Assembly (NCBI RefSeq): GCF_003205615.1
Contig: NZ_PYBV01000002.1
Coordinates: 105,971-169,970 of the forward strand
Source of the DNA: Micromonospora arborensis
GTDB taxonomy: Bacteria; Actinomycetota; Actinomycetes; Mycobacteriales; Micromonosporaceae
Direction of reading: 5' to 3'
DNA: 64,000 nt
Part shown: piece by piece, positions 45,302 to 54,559 of the stretch
Layout: each line of letters starts with the position of its first letter
How positions within the stretch are numbered: the first letter of the stretch is position 1
The notes under the pieces: generated by a model
The model's database searches: none
The model's input: only the letters and a program-made list of their open reading frames with translations
What the model was told of the DNA's origin: nothing
Translations under genes and position numbers: made by a program

Positions 45302-46435
45302 GTGAACCGTTCCCGTACGGCCGCGTTGCTCACTGCGGCCATGACCCTCGCGCTGGGCGCCGTCGCCCTGGCGTCCAGTCCCCAGCCGGCCGCCGCGCAC
45401 GGCGCGGCGATGACCCCGGGCAGCCGTACCTACCTGTGCTGGCAGGACGGCCGCAGCCAGACCGGTGAGATCAGGCCGAACAACCCCGCGTGCTCCGCCG
45501 CGGTGGCGCAGAGCGGGGCGAACTCGCTCTACAACTGGTTCAGCGTGCTGCGGTCCGACGCCGGCGGCCGGACCACCGGGTTCATCCCGGACGGGCAACT
45601 GTGCAGCGGCGGCAACACCGGCTACCGCGGCTACGACCTGCCCCGCACCGACTGGCCGCTGACCCACCTGACCTCCGGGTCGCGGTTGGACTTCAAGTAC
45701 AGCAACTGGGCGCACCACCCGGGCACGTTCTACTTCTACGTGACCAAGGACAGTTGGAGCCCGACTCGCGCGCTGGCCTGGAGTGACCTTGAGGAGCCGT
45801 TCCTGACGGTGACCAACCCGCCGCAGCGCGGGGCGGTCGGCACCAACGACGGGCACTACTACTTCAGCGGCAACCTGCCGTCGGGCAAGAGTGGCCGGCA
45901 CATCATCTACTCCCGCTGGGTGCGTTCGGACTCGCAGGAGAACTTCTTCGGCTGCTCCGACGTGACCTTCGACGGTGGCAACGGTCAGGTGACCGGGGTG
46001 GGCCCGGGCACCGGTTCGCCGTCGCCCGACCCGACCACCACCGCACCGCCGACGACCGCGCCGCCGACCACCGCGCCGCCGACGACCGCACCGCCGACCA
46101 CCGCACCGCCGACCACCCCACCGCCGGGTGGCAGCGACTGCATGGCGGTCTACAGAGTGAGCAGCGCCTGGCAGGGTGGTTTCCAGGGCGAGGTCACGAT
46201 CATGAACCACGGCAGTACGCCGTTCTCCGGCTGGACCGCGAGTTGGAGCTGGCCCAACGGGCAGTCGATAAGTCAGATCTGGGGTGCCACCCAGAGTTCG
46301 TCCGGCTCGTCGGTGACAGCGACGAACGTCGCCTACAACGGCACCGTCGCACCGGAGGGCACCACCACGTTCGGCTTCCTGGCCAGCACCACAGGAACAA
46401 ACGGAATCCCGACGGTCACCTGCGCCCGCCGCTGA
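45302..46435 (+). CDS. secreted lytic polysaccharide monooxygenase AA10 with CBM2
   Basis: Copper enzyme that oxidatively cleaves cellulose or chitin, 377 residues. A signal peptide ends PAAA, exposing His33 (HGAAMTPGS) as the mature N-terminal His of the copper brace; the second His is in WAHHPGTF at 138-139. The AA10 domain runs to about 240. A Pro/Thr linker of repeated PPTTA units (about 245-275) leads to a CBM2 from DCMAVYRV to TVTCARR with a Cys at each end. GTG 45302 has AGGAG 5 nt upstream. Convergent with asnB. Confidence 0.95.
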   Translation: MNRSRTAALLTAAMTLALGAVALASSPQPAAAHGAAMTPGSRTYLCWQDGRSQTGEIRPNNPACSAAVAQSGANSLYNWFSVLRSDAGGRTTGFIPDGQLCSGGNTGYRGYDLPRTDWPLTHLTSGSRLDFKYSNWAHHPGTFYFYVTKDSWSPTRALAWSDLEEPFLTVTNPPQRGAVGTNDGHYYFSGNLPSGKSGRHIIYSRWVRSDSQENFFGCSDVTFDGGNGQVTGVGPGTGSPSPDPTTTAPPTTAPPTTAPPTTAPPTTAPPTTPPPGGSDCMAVYRVSSAWQGGFQGEVTIMNHGSTPFSGWTASWSWPNGQSISQIWGATQSSSGSSVTATNVAYNGTVAPEGTTTFGFLASTTGTNGIPTVTCARR

Positions 46436-46445
46436 ATCTCCACTA

Positions 46446-46505
46446 GTTGATCAAGAGGTTTGCGTCACCGGAACGACTCCGGATGACGCAAACCTCTTGA
46501 TCAAC
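46446..46505. repeat. long intergenic inverted repeat, type I, copy 2
   Basis: Perfect 22-bp arms at 46446-46467 and 46484-46505, containing the same 20-nt arm as the copy at 4922-4977; the 16-nt loop has its own CCGGA/TCCGG stem. It lies between the convergent LPMO and asnB genes. Confidence 0.88.
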
Positions 46506-46511
46506 AGGGTG

Positions 46512-48473
46512 TCAGCGGACCATGGAGCCGACCACCGGCTTCGTGAGCAGAGCCGACTGGTTGCGCTGGATGCCCGGGTCGAGGGTCTTCGCCACGAAGA
46601 TGGCGTGCCAGATGCAGAAGATCAACACCGTCCACACCTTGCGGGAGTGGTCGGCCTCCTCCCGCTTGTGCTCGTCGAGCAGCCGCAGCGCGTACGACAG
46701 GTCGAGCAGGTCGCCCGCACCCGAGGTGCTCAGCACGTGCCGGGCCCACTCGTACATCTCGCCGCGCAGCCAGACCCGGGTGGGGGTCGGGAAGCCCAGC
46801 TTCTTGCGGTTGACGATGGCCGGCGGCACGACACCCTGCAACGCCTGGCGCATCGCGTACTTCGTGGCGTCGGAGCGCGGCGGCAGCTTCAGGTCGACCG
46901 GGATCTTCGCCGCGACGTCGAAGACGGCACGGTCGAGGAACGGCACCCGCACCTCCAGCGAGTGCGACATCGAGATCCGGTCGGCCTTGACCAGGATGTC
47001 GCCGCGCAGCCAGGTGTAGAGGTCGACGTACTGCATCTTGGTGACGTCGTCCAGCTCGGTGCACTCGGCGTAGATCGGGGCGGTGACGTCGGTGTAGCGC
47101 ACCGAGGGGTCGTAGCGGCGCATCAGGTGCTGCTTCTCCTCCTCGGTGAACATCCGCGCGTTGCCGTAGTAGCGCTCCTCGATCGGGGTGGTGCCGCGCT
47201 CCAGGAAGCTCTTGCCCTTGACCCCCTGCGGGATCGCCTTGGAGACCGCGCGCAGGCCCTTCTGCACCCCGCCGGGCAGACCGTTGACGGTGCCCAACGA
47301 CAGCGGCTCCCGGTAGATGGTGTAGCCGCCGAAGAACTCGTCGGCGCCCTCGCCGGAGAGCACCACCGTGACATGCTCGGCGGCCTTCTTGGCCACGAAG
47401 TAGAGCGGCACCAACGCCGGGTCGGCCACCGGGTCGTCCAGGTGCCAGACGATCTTCGGCAGCGCCTCGATCATGTCCTGCGGACCGATCTTGGTGGGGA
47501 TGGTGGTGACGTCCAGGTGCCGGGCCGACTCCTGGGCGACGTCGATCTCCGAATAACCCGGTACGTCGTAGCCGACCGTGAACGTGAGGATGTTCGGGTT
47601 GAACTCCCGGGCCAGCGCGACCACCGCGGTGGAGTCGATGCCGCTGGACAGGAACGAACCGACCGGGACGTCGGAGCGCATGTGCATGCGCACGCTCTCC
47701 CGCAGCGTCTCCCGGATCTCGTGGTACAGCTTCTGCTCGTCGTCGACGGGCGCCGGCCGGAACACCGGCCGATACCACCGCCGTACGTCGATCCGCCCGC
47801 CCGGGGTCCAGTTCAGGTACTCCCCGGAGCCGATCCGGCTGATGCCCTTGTGCAGCGTGCCGGGCTCGGGGACGTACTGCAGGGTCAGGTAGTGGCTCAG
47901 GTTGGCCGTGTCGACGCCCGCGTCGCCCTGGTAGTTGCTGTGCGCGAACGGCAGCAGCGCCTTCTTCTCCGACGCCAGGTAGAGGCCGTCGGCGGTCTCC
48001 AGGTAGTGCATCGGCTTGATGCCGAAGTAGTCGCGGGCACCGAACGCGCGCCGCTCCTGCCGGTCCCAGATGACGAACGCGAACATGCCCCGCAGCCGGG
48101 TGAGCACCTGCTCGCCCCAGAAGTGGTAGCCCGCGACGATCACCTCACCGTCACCGGCGGTGGCGAACTGAGCGCCGAAGTCCCTGATCAACTCCTCGCG
48201 CAACTCGATGTAGTTGTAGATCTCACCGTTGAAGGTGAGCAGGTAACGGCCGTTCGCGTAGGGCAGCGGCTCGTGGCTCGACGCAACGTCGATGATGGCC
48301 AGCCGCTTGTGGGCGAACACGCCGTCCGCGTACCGGCCGGAGGCGTCGCCGACCACCTCGACCCCGGTCTCGTCGGGGCCGCGGTGGTGCAGGCATTCCA
48401 ACGCTCCGGCGATGTGGTCGCGGTGCGCGGCGGCGTTGCCGTTCGCGCTGAAGAAGGCCAGAAGTCCGCACAT
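46512..48473 (-). CDS. asnB: asparagine synthetase (glutamine-hydrolysing)
   Basis: 653 residues. The N-terminal class II glutaminase domain starts with the nucleophile Cys2 (MCGLLAFFS), with HRGPDETG and FNGEIYNY. The C-terminal synthetase domain has the PP-loop VGSFLSSGIDSTAV near residue 270 and VVLSGEGADEFFGGY near 375. ATG 48473 is required for an N-terminal Cys after Met removal; ATG 48482 would bury it. A plain housekeeping AsnB is likely, since no biosynthetic cluster surrounds it. Divergent from aminopeptidase P. Confidence 0.93.
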   Translation of the reverse strand: MCGLLAFFSANGNAAAHRDHIAGALECLHHRGPDETGVEVVGDASGRYADGVFAHKRLAIIDVASSHEPLPYANGRYLLTFNGEIYNYIELREELIRDFGAQFATAGDGEVIVAGYHFWGEQVLTRLRGMFAFVIWDRQERRAFGARDYFGIKPMHYLETADGLYLASEKKALLPFAHSNYQGDAGVDTANLSHYLTLQYVPEPGTLHKGISRIGSGEYLNWTPGGRIDVRRWYRPVFRPAPVDDEQKLYHEIRETLRESVRMHMRSDVPVGSFLSSGIDSTAVVALAREFNPNILTFTVGYDVPGYSEIDVAQESARHLDVTTIPTKIGPQDMIEALPKIVWHLDDPVADPALVPLYFVAKKAAEHVTVVLSGEGADEFFGGYTIYREPLSLGTVNGLPGGVQKGLRAVSKAIPQGVKGKSFLERGTTPIEERYYGNARMFTEEEKQHLMRRYDPSVRYTDVTAPIYAECTELDDVTKMQYVDLYTWLRGDILVKADRISMSHSLEVRVPFLDRAVFDVAAKIPVDLKLPPRSDATKYAMRQALQGVVPPAIVNRKKLGFPTPTRVWLRGEMYEWARHVLSTSGAGDLLDLSYALRLLDEHKREEADHSRKVWTVLIFCIWHAIFVAKTLDPGIQRNQSALLTKPVVGSMVR

Positions 48474-48601
48474 GGTGGTCATCTTTCCACGCGCGCTGTC
48501 GGCCCGTCGCAGCCGTCCGTCGATCCGCCCGCCGGGGGCGTCACCGCGAACCGGGCGCGCGGTACCGTCGGGATCAGCAACGAAGCGGAGGGAGCGGCGC
48601 A

Positions 48602-50083
48602 ATGACCGAGGGACAAACCGACGGTACGCCGACGGACGGCACGGAATCGCACGATCCGGACTTCCCGGAGGCGTTCCTGTCGTTCATGCGGCAGGGCTGG
48701 CGCGACACCGCGCTCCCCGTGTCGCCCCGGCCGGAGACGCCCAACTACGCCAAGCGGCGGGCGGCGCTCTCGGCGGCGTTCCCCGGCGAGACGCTGGTGA
48801 TCCCCACCGGCACCGAGAAGGTCCGGGCCAACGACACCGACTACCCGTTCCGGCCGGGCAGTGACTTCGCCTACCTGACCGGCGACCACGACGCGGACAG
48901 CGTGCTGGTGCTGCGCCCGAACGGCTCAGGGCACGACGCGATGCTGTACATGCGGCCCCGCTCGTCCCGCGAGACCGACGAGTTCTTCCGCAGCCGCAAC
49001 GGCGAGCTGTGGGTGGGCCGGCGGCACACGCTCAGTGAGAAGTCGACCGAGCTGGGCCTGCCCACCGCCGACCTGACCGGCCTGGAGGCGACCCTCGCCG
49101 ACCTGGCGCCGGGGCGTACCCGGGTGTTGCGCGGGTTCGACGCCCAGGTGGACGCGGCCGTCCGCCCGTACGACGGTGCCCGCGCCGAGGGTCAGCCGGC
49201 CCGGGACCGGGAGCTGGCGATCGCCATCTCGGAGATGAAGCTGGTCAAGGACGAGTGGGAGATCGGCCAACTCCAGGACGCGATCGACGCCACCGTGCGC
49301 GGCTTCGAGGACGTGGCCCGGATCCTGCCGGCGGACCGCGCCGTCTCGGAGCGGCTGCTGGAGGGCGTCTTCGCGCTGCGGGCCCGCCACGACGGCAACG
49401 ACGTCGGGTATGGCTCGATCGTCGGCGCCGGCGAGCACGCCACGATCCTGCACTGGGTGCACAACCACGGCGCCACCCGGCCGGGTGACCTGCTGCTGAT
49501 GGACATGGGCGTCGAGGGCCGCAACCTCTACACCGCCGACGTGACCCGGGTGGTGCCGGTGAGCGGGCGGTTCACCGCCCTGCAACGCCAGGTCTACGAC
49601 ATCGTGTACGCCTCACAGCAGGCCGGCATCGAGGCGATTCGACCTGGTGTGAAGTTCAAGGACGTCCACCTGACCTGCATGCGGGTGCTCGCCGAGGGCC
49701 TGGCCGAGCTGGGTCTGCTGCCGGTGAGCGTGGACGAGGCGATGGACGAGAAGTCGACGGTCTACCGGCGGTGGACGCTGCACGGCTTCGGCCACATGCT
49801 CGGCATCGACGTGCACGACTGCTCGAACGCCCGTAAGGAGACGTACCGCGACGGCGCGCTGGGCGAGGGCTACGTGCTCACTGTCGAGCCGGGTCTGTAC
49901 TTCCAGCCGGAGGACGAGCTGGTCCCCGCCGAGCTGCGCGGCGTCGGCATCCGGATCGAGGACGACGTGCTGGTCACCGCGACCGGCGCGGTGAACCTGT
50001 CGGCCGGGCTGCCGCGCACCTCCGACGAGGTGGAGACCTGGCTGGCCGAGCAGCGTGAGGCGGGCCCCCGCCTGCCCGGCTGA
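48602..50083 (+). CDS. pepP: Xaa-Pro aminopeptidase P (M24B)
   Basis: Cytoplasmic dinuclear-metal peptidase of 493 residues that releases N-terminal residues preceding Pro. An N-terminal creatinase-like domain (about 45-190, RRAALSAAFPGETLVIPTG and FRPGSDFAYLTG) precedes the pita-bread domain with metal ligands in LMDMGVEGRNLYTADVTR, GFGHMLGIDVHD, LTVEPGLY and GIRIEDDVLVT. ATG 48602 has GGAGGGAGC just upstream. A terminator hairpin follows the gene. Confidence 0.94.
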   Translation: MTEGQTDGTPTDGTESHDPDFPEAFLSFMRQGWRDTALPVSPRPETPNYAKRRAALSAAFPGETLVIPTGTEKVRANDTDYPFRPGSDFAYLTGDHDADSVLVLRPNGSGHDAMLYMRPRSSRETDEFFRSRNGELWVGRRHTLSEKSTELGLPTADLTGLEATLADLAPGRTRVLRGFDAQVDAAVRPYDGARAEGQPARDRELAIAISEMKLVKDEWEIGQLQDAIDATVRGFEDVARILPADRAVSERLLEGVFALRARHDGNDVGYGSIVGAGEHATILHWVHNHGATRPGDLLLMDMGVEGRNLYTADVTRVVPVSGRFTALQRQVYDIVYASQQAGIEAIRPGVKFKDVHLTCMRVLAEGLAELGLLPVSVDEAMDEKSTVYRRWTLHGFGHMLGIDVHDCSNARKETYRDGALGEGYVLTVEPGLYFQPEDELVPAELRGVGIRIEDDVLVTATGAVNLSAGLPRTSDEVETWLAEQREAGPRLPG

Positions 50084-50107
50084 CACCTGACGAACGACTG
50101 CCCCCGG

Positions 50108-50149
50108 CGAGGCCCTGGTCAACGTGCTGCGACGTTGACCGGGGCCTCG
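50108..50149 (+). terminator. terminator hairpin after pepP
   Basis: CGAGGCCCTGGTCAACGT at 50108-50125 pairs with 50132-50149 (18 bp, one mismatch), 6-nt loop, 24 nt after the pepP stop. There is no long T tract, as is common in high-GC genomes. Confidence 0.75.
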
Positions 50150-50212
50150 TCTGCGCCCACCCCTCGACAGCCCTCATGGGCGTGGCTGGCCCGGTCCACG
50201 GCCCGGCATCAC

Positions 50213-50292
50213 CATGATCGACACCACCTCGGCGATGTCGCGCCATCAACCGCCCCAGATACCGCAACCTCGGCGACCTGGAGTGGATCATG
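50213..50292. repeat. degenerate long palindrome, type III
   Basis: CATGATC at 50213 and GGATCATG ending at 50292 bound an imperfect palindrome of about 34-nt half-sites. Its right half (ATACCGC, CTCGGCGAC, TGGAGTGGATCA) matches the right arm of the palindrome at 63368-63443 at most positions. Confidence 0.6.
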
Positions 50293-50299
50293 TCGGCCC

Positions 50300-50365
50300 G
50301 GCCACGGCCGCGGCCACGGCCCGGCACGGCCCGGCACCGCACGGCGCGGCCACGGCCGCACCTCA
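50300..50365. repeat. GGCCACGG/GGCACGGCCC low-complexity tract
   Basis: About 65 bp of short direct repeats of GGCCACGG, GCCACGGCC and CGGCACGGCCC between the type III palindrome and the beta-helix gene promoter. Nothing else is seen in the 598-bp pepP/beta-helix gap except the terminator, palindrome and leader described separately. Confidence 0.5.
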
Positions 50366-50537
50366 ACCCAGTTGAGTCAGCGTCCGTCCGCTGACCCACC
50401 GACCGGCACTGCCCGTCGGCCCCCGCCCGAACCCCGGGTAGCGAGGCTTCCGCATAGGGCATCCGTCAGCGTTTGTGCTGCTCACACCCCTTTCCGCCAC
50501 CCCGAACCGGTTGCGCTTCCTAAGCTGGGCTGAGCCG

Positions 50538-50620
50538 AATGCGTGGTTATCTCAGATACGTCCGCATCGCGAAGATGGTTCTCATACGGTGGGGATCAGA
50601 GGCTGCAACCCATTTGTAGC
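50538..50620 (+). promoter_or_regulatory. conserved promoter/leader block of beta-helix gene A
   Basis: An 83-bp block nearly matching the block before beta-helix gene B: GAATGCG then GGTT, TTCTCATACGGTGG (50579-50592), and a hairpin GCTGCAA (50602-50608) loop CCCAT, TTGTAGC (50614-50620). The distance from CTCATACGGT to the ATG is 92 nt, against 91 in gene B. The common element implies shared control. Confidence 0.65.
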
Positions 50621-50681
50621 TGGTCGTGACGCCTCGGGCGATGCGGCCCCGTCTGGTAGCAGGAAAGGGCGGAAGGCTCTG

Positions 50682-52565
50682 ATGTCCAACGACGTAACGA
50701 GTACCGACGGCGGGGCCTCGACAGCTCCGCCGACACGACGACGGCGGGCGCTCTGGGTCGCCGGCGTCGCCGGGCTGACCGGTGTGGTCGGCCTGGCCGC
50801 ATTGGGCGGTGTGGCCGCCCGGGACGACAAGCCCACCTCCAACCGGGCTTCCGACGCGCAGCCGTCGACCAACCAGCAGAACGTCAGCGACGCCGGTGGT
50901 GCGGACGACGGTGCCAAGAAGGACGGCGCCAAGGAGGACGGCGGTCCGGAAGGCGAGTGGAGCGGCGACGACTGGAGCGGCTTCGACGACCGGTCCGACA
51001 AGAACGGCAAGGACCAGAAGGACGGGAAGGACGAGAAGGACCGCGCCCGGCAGGTCCCGTGCGACACCGACAAGCTGATCCAGGAGATCGTGTTCGCCAA
51101 CAACAAGCACGGCGGTGTGCTGGAGCTGGCCAAGGGCTGTACGTACAACCTGACCCGCAACGACTACCAGGGCAACGGCCTCCCGGTGATCACCGAGCGG
51201 ATCACGCTCAAGGGTGAGCACACCACCATCGGTCGCGACGCCACCGCCGACTACTTCCGGATCCTCAACGTCGGCCCTGGCGGGGACCTCACCCTGCAGG
51301 GCCTGAGCATCAAGGGTGGCCAGACCCGTCAGCCCACGATGACCGCCGACCCGGCGACGGTCTGGGCGCCGTACTCGGCCCTGGTCCGCTCCACCGTGGC
51401 CAACACGGCAGCCAAGCCGGACGTCGCGGAAGCACCCGGGGGCAAGCCCGCCACGGCATCGAGTCCGGCGACAGCAGCCAAGGCCGCGACAGCGACAGCG
51501 GCAAAGCCCGCGGCAGCAGCCAAGCCGGCGGCAGCAGCCAAGCCCGCGGCGGAAGCCAAGCCGGCGGCGGAAGCCAAGCCCGCGGCGGAAGCCAAGCCGG
51601 CGGAAGCGACCAAGGCCACCACGACGGCAGCGAAGCCTGTGGTCGTGGCGGCGAAGCCGGCGGCGGTCGGGCCGGCGGTGGTGCCGCTGGTCGAGCAGCC
51701 CGGGTTCACCGACGGTGCCGGGGTGCTGGTGCAGCCCGGTGGTCGCGCGGAGATCCTGGACAGCGAGCTGCTCTACAACCAGTCCGGTGGCAACGGCGGC
51801 GGGTTGGCCAACTTCGGCAGCACCAGGCTCAGTAAGACGACAGTGGCGCACAACACCGCCTTCTTCTTCGGCGGCGGCATCTTCAACGCCGGTCTGCTCC
51901 AGGTCGACGAGTCGAAGATCAAGGACAACACCGGGATCATCGGCGGTGGCGGCATCTCCAACGGCGCGGCCGAGATCTTCACCGATGACGTCGACGGCGG
52001 CTCGGTCTGGGTCTACAAGAGCGAGATCACCGACAACGAGACGCTCGGCTTCGGCGGCGGCGTCCTGGACGTCGAGGGCACCACGACCCTGCACGAGACG
52101 ACGGTCAGCGGCAACACCGCGGTGCTCGCCGGTGGCGGCGTGGCGGTGGCCGACAGCCAGCTCACTCTGAAGAACGCCACGGTGGTCAAGAACAGCACCG
52201 CCGGCGTGGGCGGCGGCGTGGCGGTCGCCTTCGACAGCGCCGCGACGATCGAGAACAGCAAGATCAAGGACAACACCGCGGGGTTCTTCGGTGCCGGTCT
52301 CTACAACGACGACAGCGTCACCACGGTGCGCGACAGCGAGGTGGCGGGCAACCGGGCCGTCGGCCCGTCCGGCAGCGGCGGCGGTATCTACAACACGGAC
52401 GGCGGCGAGATCACCCTCCACCGGACGAAGGTGACGTACAACTTCGCCACCCTGCCGCCCGGTGGCATCTCCAACGGACTCTTCAGCTCCGTGAGACTGG
52501 ACGACGAGTCTGCGGTGTCCGCCAACCGCCCCACCAACTGCCTGAACGTTCCCGGTTGCTTCTGA
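50682..52565 (+). CDS. exported right-handed parallel beta-helix protein A
   Basis: 627 residues. An N-terminal basic stretch TRRRRALWVAGVAGLTGVVGLAALGG is a signal or anchor. An acidic Asp/Gly/Lys-rich spacer follows, then a conserved domain VPCDTDKLIQEIVFANNKHGGVLELAKGCTYNLT. An Ala/Lys/Pro insert (KPAAEAKPAAEA type, about 245-325) leads to a beta-helix (about 345-610) with rungs such as NTAFFFGGGIFNAGLL and GGGISNGAAEIF. No catalytic motif is recognised; polysaccharide binding or cell-surface roles are possible. Paralogue of gene B. Confidence 0.8.
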   Translation: MSNDVTSTDGGASTAPPTRRRRALWVAGVAGLTGVVGLAALGGVAARDDKPTSNRASDAQPSTNQQNVSDAGGADDGAKKDGAKEDGGPEGEWSGDDWSGFDDRSDKNGKDQKDGKDEKDRARQVPCDTDKLIQEIVFANNKHGGVLELAKGCTYNLTRNDYQGNGLPVITERITLKGEHTTIGRDATADYFRILNVGPGGDLTLQGLSIKGGQTRQPTMTADPATVWAPYSALVRSTVANTAAKPDVAEAPGGKPATASSPATAAKAATATAAKPAAAAKPAAAAKPAAEAKPAAEAKPAAEAKPAEATKATTTAAKPVVVAAKPAAVGPAVVPLVEQPGFTDGAGVLVQPGGRAEILDSELLYNQSGGNGGGLANFGSTRLSKTTVAHNTAFFFGGGIFNAGLLQVDESKIKDNTGIIGGGGISNGAAEIFTDDVDGGSVWVYKSEITDNETLGFGGGVLDVEGTTTLHETTVSGNTAVLAGGGVAVADSQLTLKNATVVKNSTAGVGGGVAVAFDSAATIENSKIKDNTAGFFGAGLYNDDSVTTVRDSEVAGNRAVGPSGSGGGIYNTDGGEITLHRTKVTYNFATLPPGGISNGLFSSVRLDDESAVSANRPTNCLNVPGCF

Positions 52566-52593
52566 CCGGAACGGGGTGGCTGATCCACATAGA

Positions 52594-52641
52594 GGGTGCG
52601 CCCCTCCGAGCCGGCGACGGCGCGGAGGGGCGTACCCGTTT
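52594..52641 (+). terminator. rho-independent terminator after beta-helix gene A
   Basis: GGGTGCGCCCCTCCG (52594-52608) pairs with CGGAGGGGCGTACCC (52623-52637), followed by GTTTTGG. It is 28 nt after the stop and separates gene A from gene B. Confidence 0.85.
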
Positions 52642-52722
52642 TGGCTGGTCAACAGGGGTCGACGGCCGCATTGGGCGGCAGTGGGCCTGGCGGGGCGTCC
52701 CGGCCCCTCCGGATGGGACATG

Positions 52723-52809
52723 AACCGAATGCGGGGTTCTTTCGGATAAGCCCGCGAGGCGAGGATCCTTCTCATACGGTGGTTTTGGGAGCTACAACCG
52801 ATTTGTAGC
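52723..52809 (+). promoter_or_regulatory. conserved promoter/leader block of beta-helix gene B
   Basis: Same layout as before gene A: GAATGCGGGGTT, TTCTCATACGGTGG (52769-52782), and a perfect hairpin GCTACAA (52791-52797) loop CCGAT, TTGTAGC (52803-52809). The A-form hairpin has a G where B has A, keeping pairing as G-U, which supports selection on the stem. Confidence 0.65.
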
Positions 52810-52870
52810 AGGGGACGTCCGTCTGACGGCGGCGACCCTGTCTGGTACGAGGAGAGGGCAGAGAGCTCCG

Positions 52871-54523
52871 ATGTCCAACTACCTAACGAACAACGAAGCC
52901 TCCGGGCGGGCGACGGCCAAGCGCCGCCGCAAGCTCTGGCTCGCCAGTGGCGTGGCCGGTTTGACGGGCGTGATCAGTCTCGCGGCGGTGGGCGTCGCGG
53001 GCAGCGCCGGAGCGGTCGGCCTGAACTGGAACACCGCGCAGGTCAGCAAGGACGGCGACCAGCGGGGTGACGAAGGACGCGACTGGGACAAGGACAAGGG
53101 CGAGGACCGGGACAAGGACAAGGACAAGGACAAGGACAAGGACAAGGACCACGAGCGCGGGAAGGAGGTGCCTTGCGACACCGACAAGCTGATCCAGGCC
53201 ATCGTGTTCGCCAACAACAAGCACGGCGGTGTGCTGGAGCTGGCCAAGGGCTGCACCTACAACCTGACCCGCAACGACTACCAGGGCAACGGCCTCCCGG
53301 TGATCACCGAGCACATCACCCTCAAGGGTGAGCACACGACGATCTCCCGGGAAGCGACGGCGGACTACTTCCGCATCCTCAACGTCGGCGCCGGTGGTCA
53401 CCTCACGATCGAGGGCCTGACCATCAAGGGTGGCCAGACCCTCGATCGGTACGACAGCGTCGAGCCGGCAGCCGTCTGGGCGGCGTACTCGGACTCCGAG
53501 GCGCTCGCCGCGCAGGTGAAGGCCGGTACCCCGTTGGCCCAGGCGCTCACCGCTCAGCAGGCCAACCCGAAGGCGGGCCTGAAGGCCGCGCCGAAGGTCA
53601 CGCCGAAGGCTTCGGCGGGCGTCGTCACACCGCTCGTCGAGTACCCGGAGGACACCGACGGCGCGGGCATCCTGGTCCAGCCGGGCGGCACCGCCGAGAT
53701 CCTGGAGTCCGAGGTCGTCCTCAACCAGTCGGGCAACAACGGCGGTGGCGTGGCCAACTTCGGCACCACGAAGATCTGGCACAGCACCGTCACCCGTAAC
53801 ACCGCCTTCTTCTTCGGCGGTGGTGTCTTCAACGCCGGCCTGCTCAAGGTCGAGGAGTCGAAGATCACGGACAACACCGCCGTCATCGGTGGTGGCGGTA
53901 TCTCCAACGGTGCCGCGGAGATCTTCGCCGACGACGTCGACGGTGGAACGGTCGAGCTCAAGAAGGCCGAGATCACCGACAACGAGACGCTGGGCTTCGG
54001 CGGCGGCTACCTCGACATCGAGGGCAACACCACCGCGTACGAGACCAAGTTCGTCTCGAACACCGCGGTCCTCGCCGGCGGTGGTCTGGCGGCGGCGGAC
54101 AGCCAGCTCAACCTGCACCAGGCCTTGATCGAGAAGAACAGCACCGCCGGTGTCGGTGGCGGTGTGGCCATCGCCTTCGACAGCGCGGTCACGTTCGAGA
54201 AGAGCAGCATCAAGGACAACACCGCCGGCTTCTTCGGCGGCGGGCTCTACAACCGCGGCAGCGTCACCACGCTGCGCGACAGCGAGGTCGTCGGCAACCG
54301 GGCCCTGGGCCCGATCGGAGTCGGCGGCGGCATCTTCAACACCTTCGGCGAGGTCAACCTGTCGAAGACGAAGGTCGCCCACAACTTCTCCACCTTCGAG
54401 CCGGGCGGCGTCTTCAGCTTCTTCGGACAGGTGAACGTGGACGACAAGTCCGCGATCACCGCGAACCGCCCGACCAACTGCCTGGCCATCCCGGGCGGCA
54501 CCATCGAGAACTGCTTCGCCTGA
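52871..54523 (+). CDS. exported right-handed parallel beta-helix protein B
   Basis: 550 residues, paralogue of protein A with the same architecture: a basic N-terminus KRRRKLWLASGVAGLTGV followed by a hydrophobic segment, an acidic spacer containing a KD repeat (KDKDKDKDKDKD), the conserved block VPCDTDKLIQAIVFANNKHGGVLELAKGCTYNLT, a shorter Lys/Ala/Pro linker (about 225-255), and the beta-helix with NTAFFFGGGVFNAGLLKV and GGGISNGAAEIF. Three Cys are visible outside the signal (one in VPCDT, one in KGCTY, two near the end). Most difference from A lies in the linkers. No enzyme motif seen. Confidence 0.8.
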   Translation: MSNYLTNNEASGRATAKRRRKLWLASGVAGLTGVISLAAVGVAGSAGAVGLNWNTAQVSKDGDQRGDEGRDWDKDKGEDRDKDKDKDKDKDKDHERGKEVPCDTDKLIQAIVFANNKHGGVLELAKGCTYNLTRNDYQGNGLPVITEHITLKGEHTTISREATADYFRILNVGAGGHLTIEGLTIKGGQTLDRYDSVEPAAVWAAYSDSEALAAQVKAGTPLAQALTAQQANPKAGLKAAPKVTPKASAGVVTPLVEYPEDTDGAGILVQPGGTAEILESEVVLNQSGNNGGGVANFGTTKIWHSTVTRNTAFFFGGGVFNAGLLKVEESKITDNTAVIGGGGISNGAAEIFADDVDGGTVELKKAEITDNETLGFGGGYLDIEGNTTAYETKFVSNTAVLAGGGLAAADSQLNLHQALIEKNSTAGVGGGVAIAFDSAVTFEKSSIKDNTAGFFGGGLYNRGSVTTLRDSEVVGNRALGPIGVGGGIFNTFGEVNLSKTKVAHNFSTFEPGGVFSFFGQVNVDDKSAITANRPTNCLAIPGGTIENCFA

Positions 54524-54559
54524 TCACCTACGGGTGACAGCACACGGCAGCGCAACAGG

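Noticed and set aside
46497..48605. 702-residue plus-strand ORF opposite asnB
   Set aside because: Antisense shadow of asnB with no recognisable domain.
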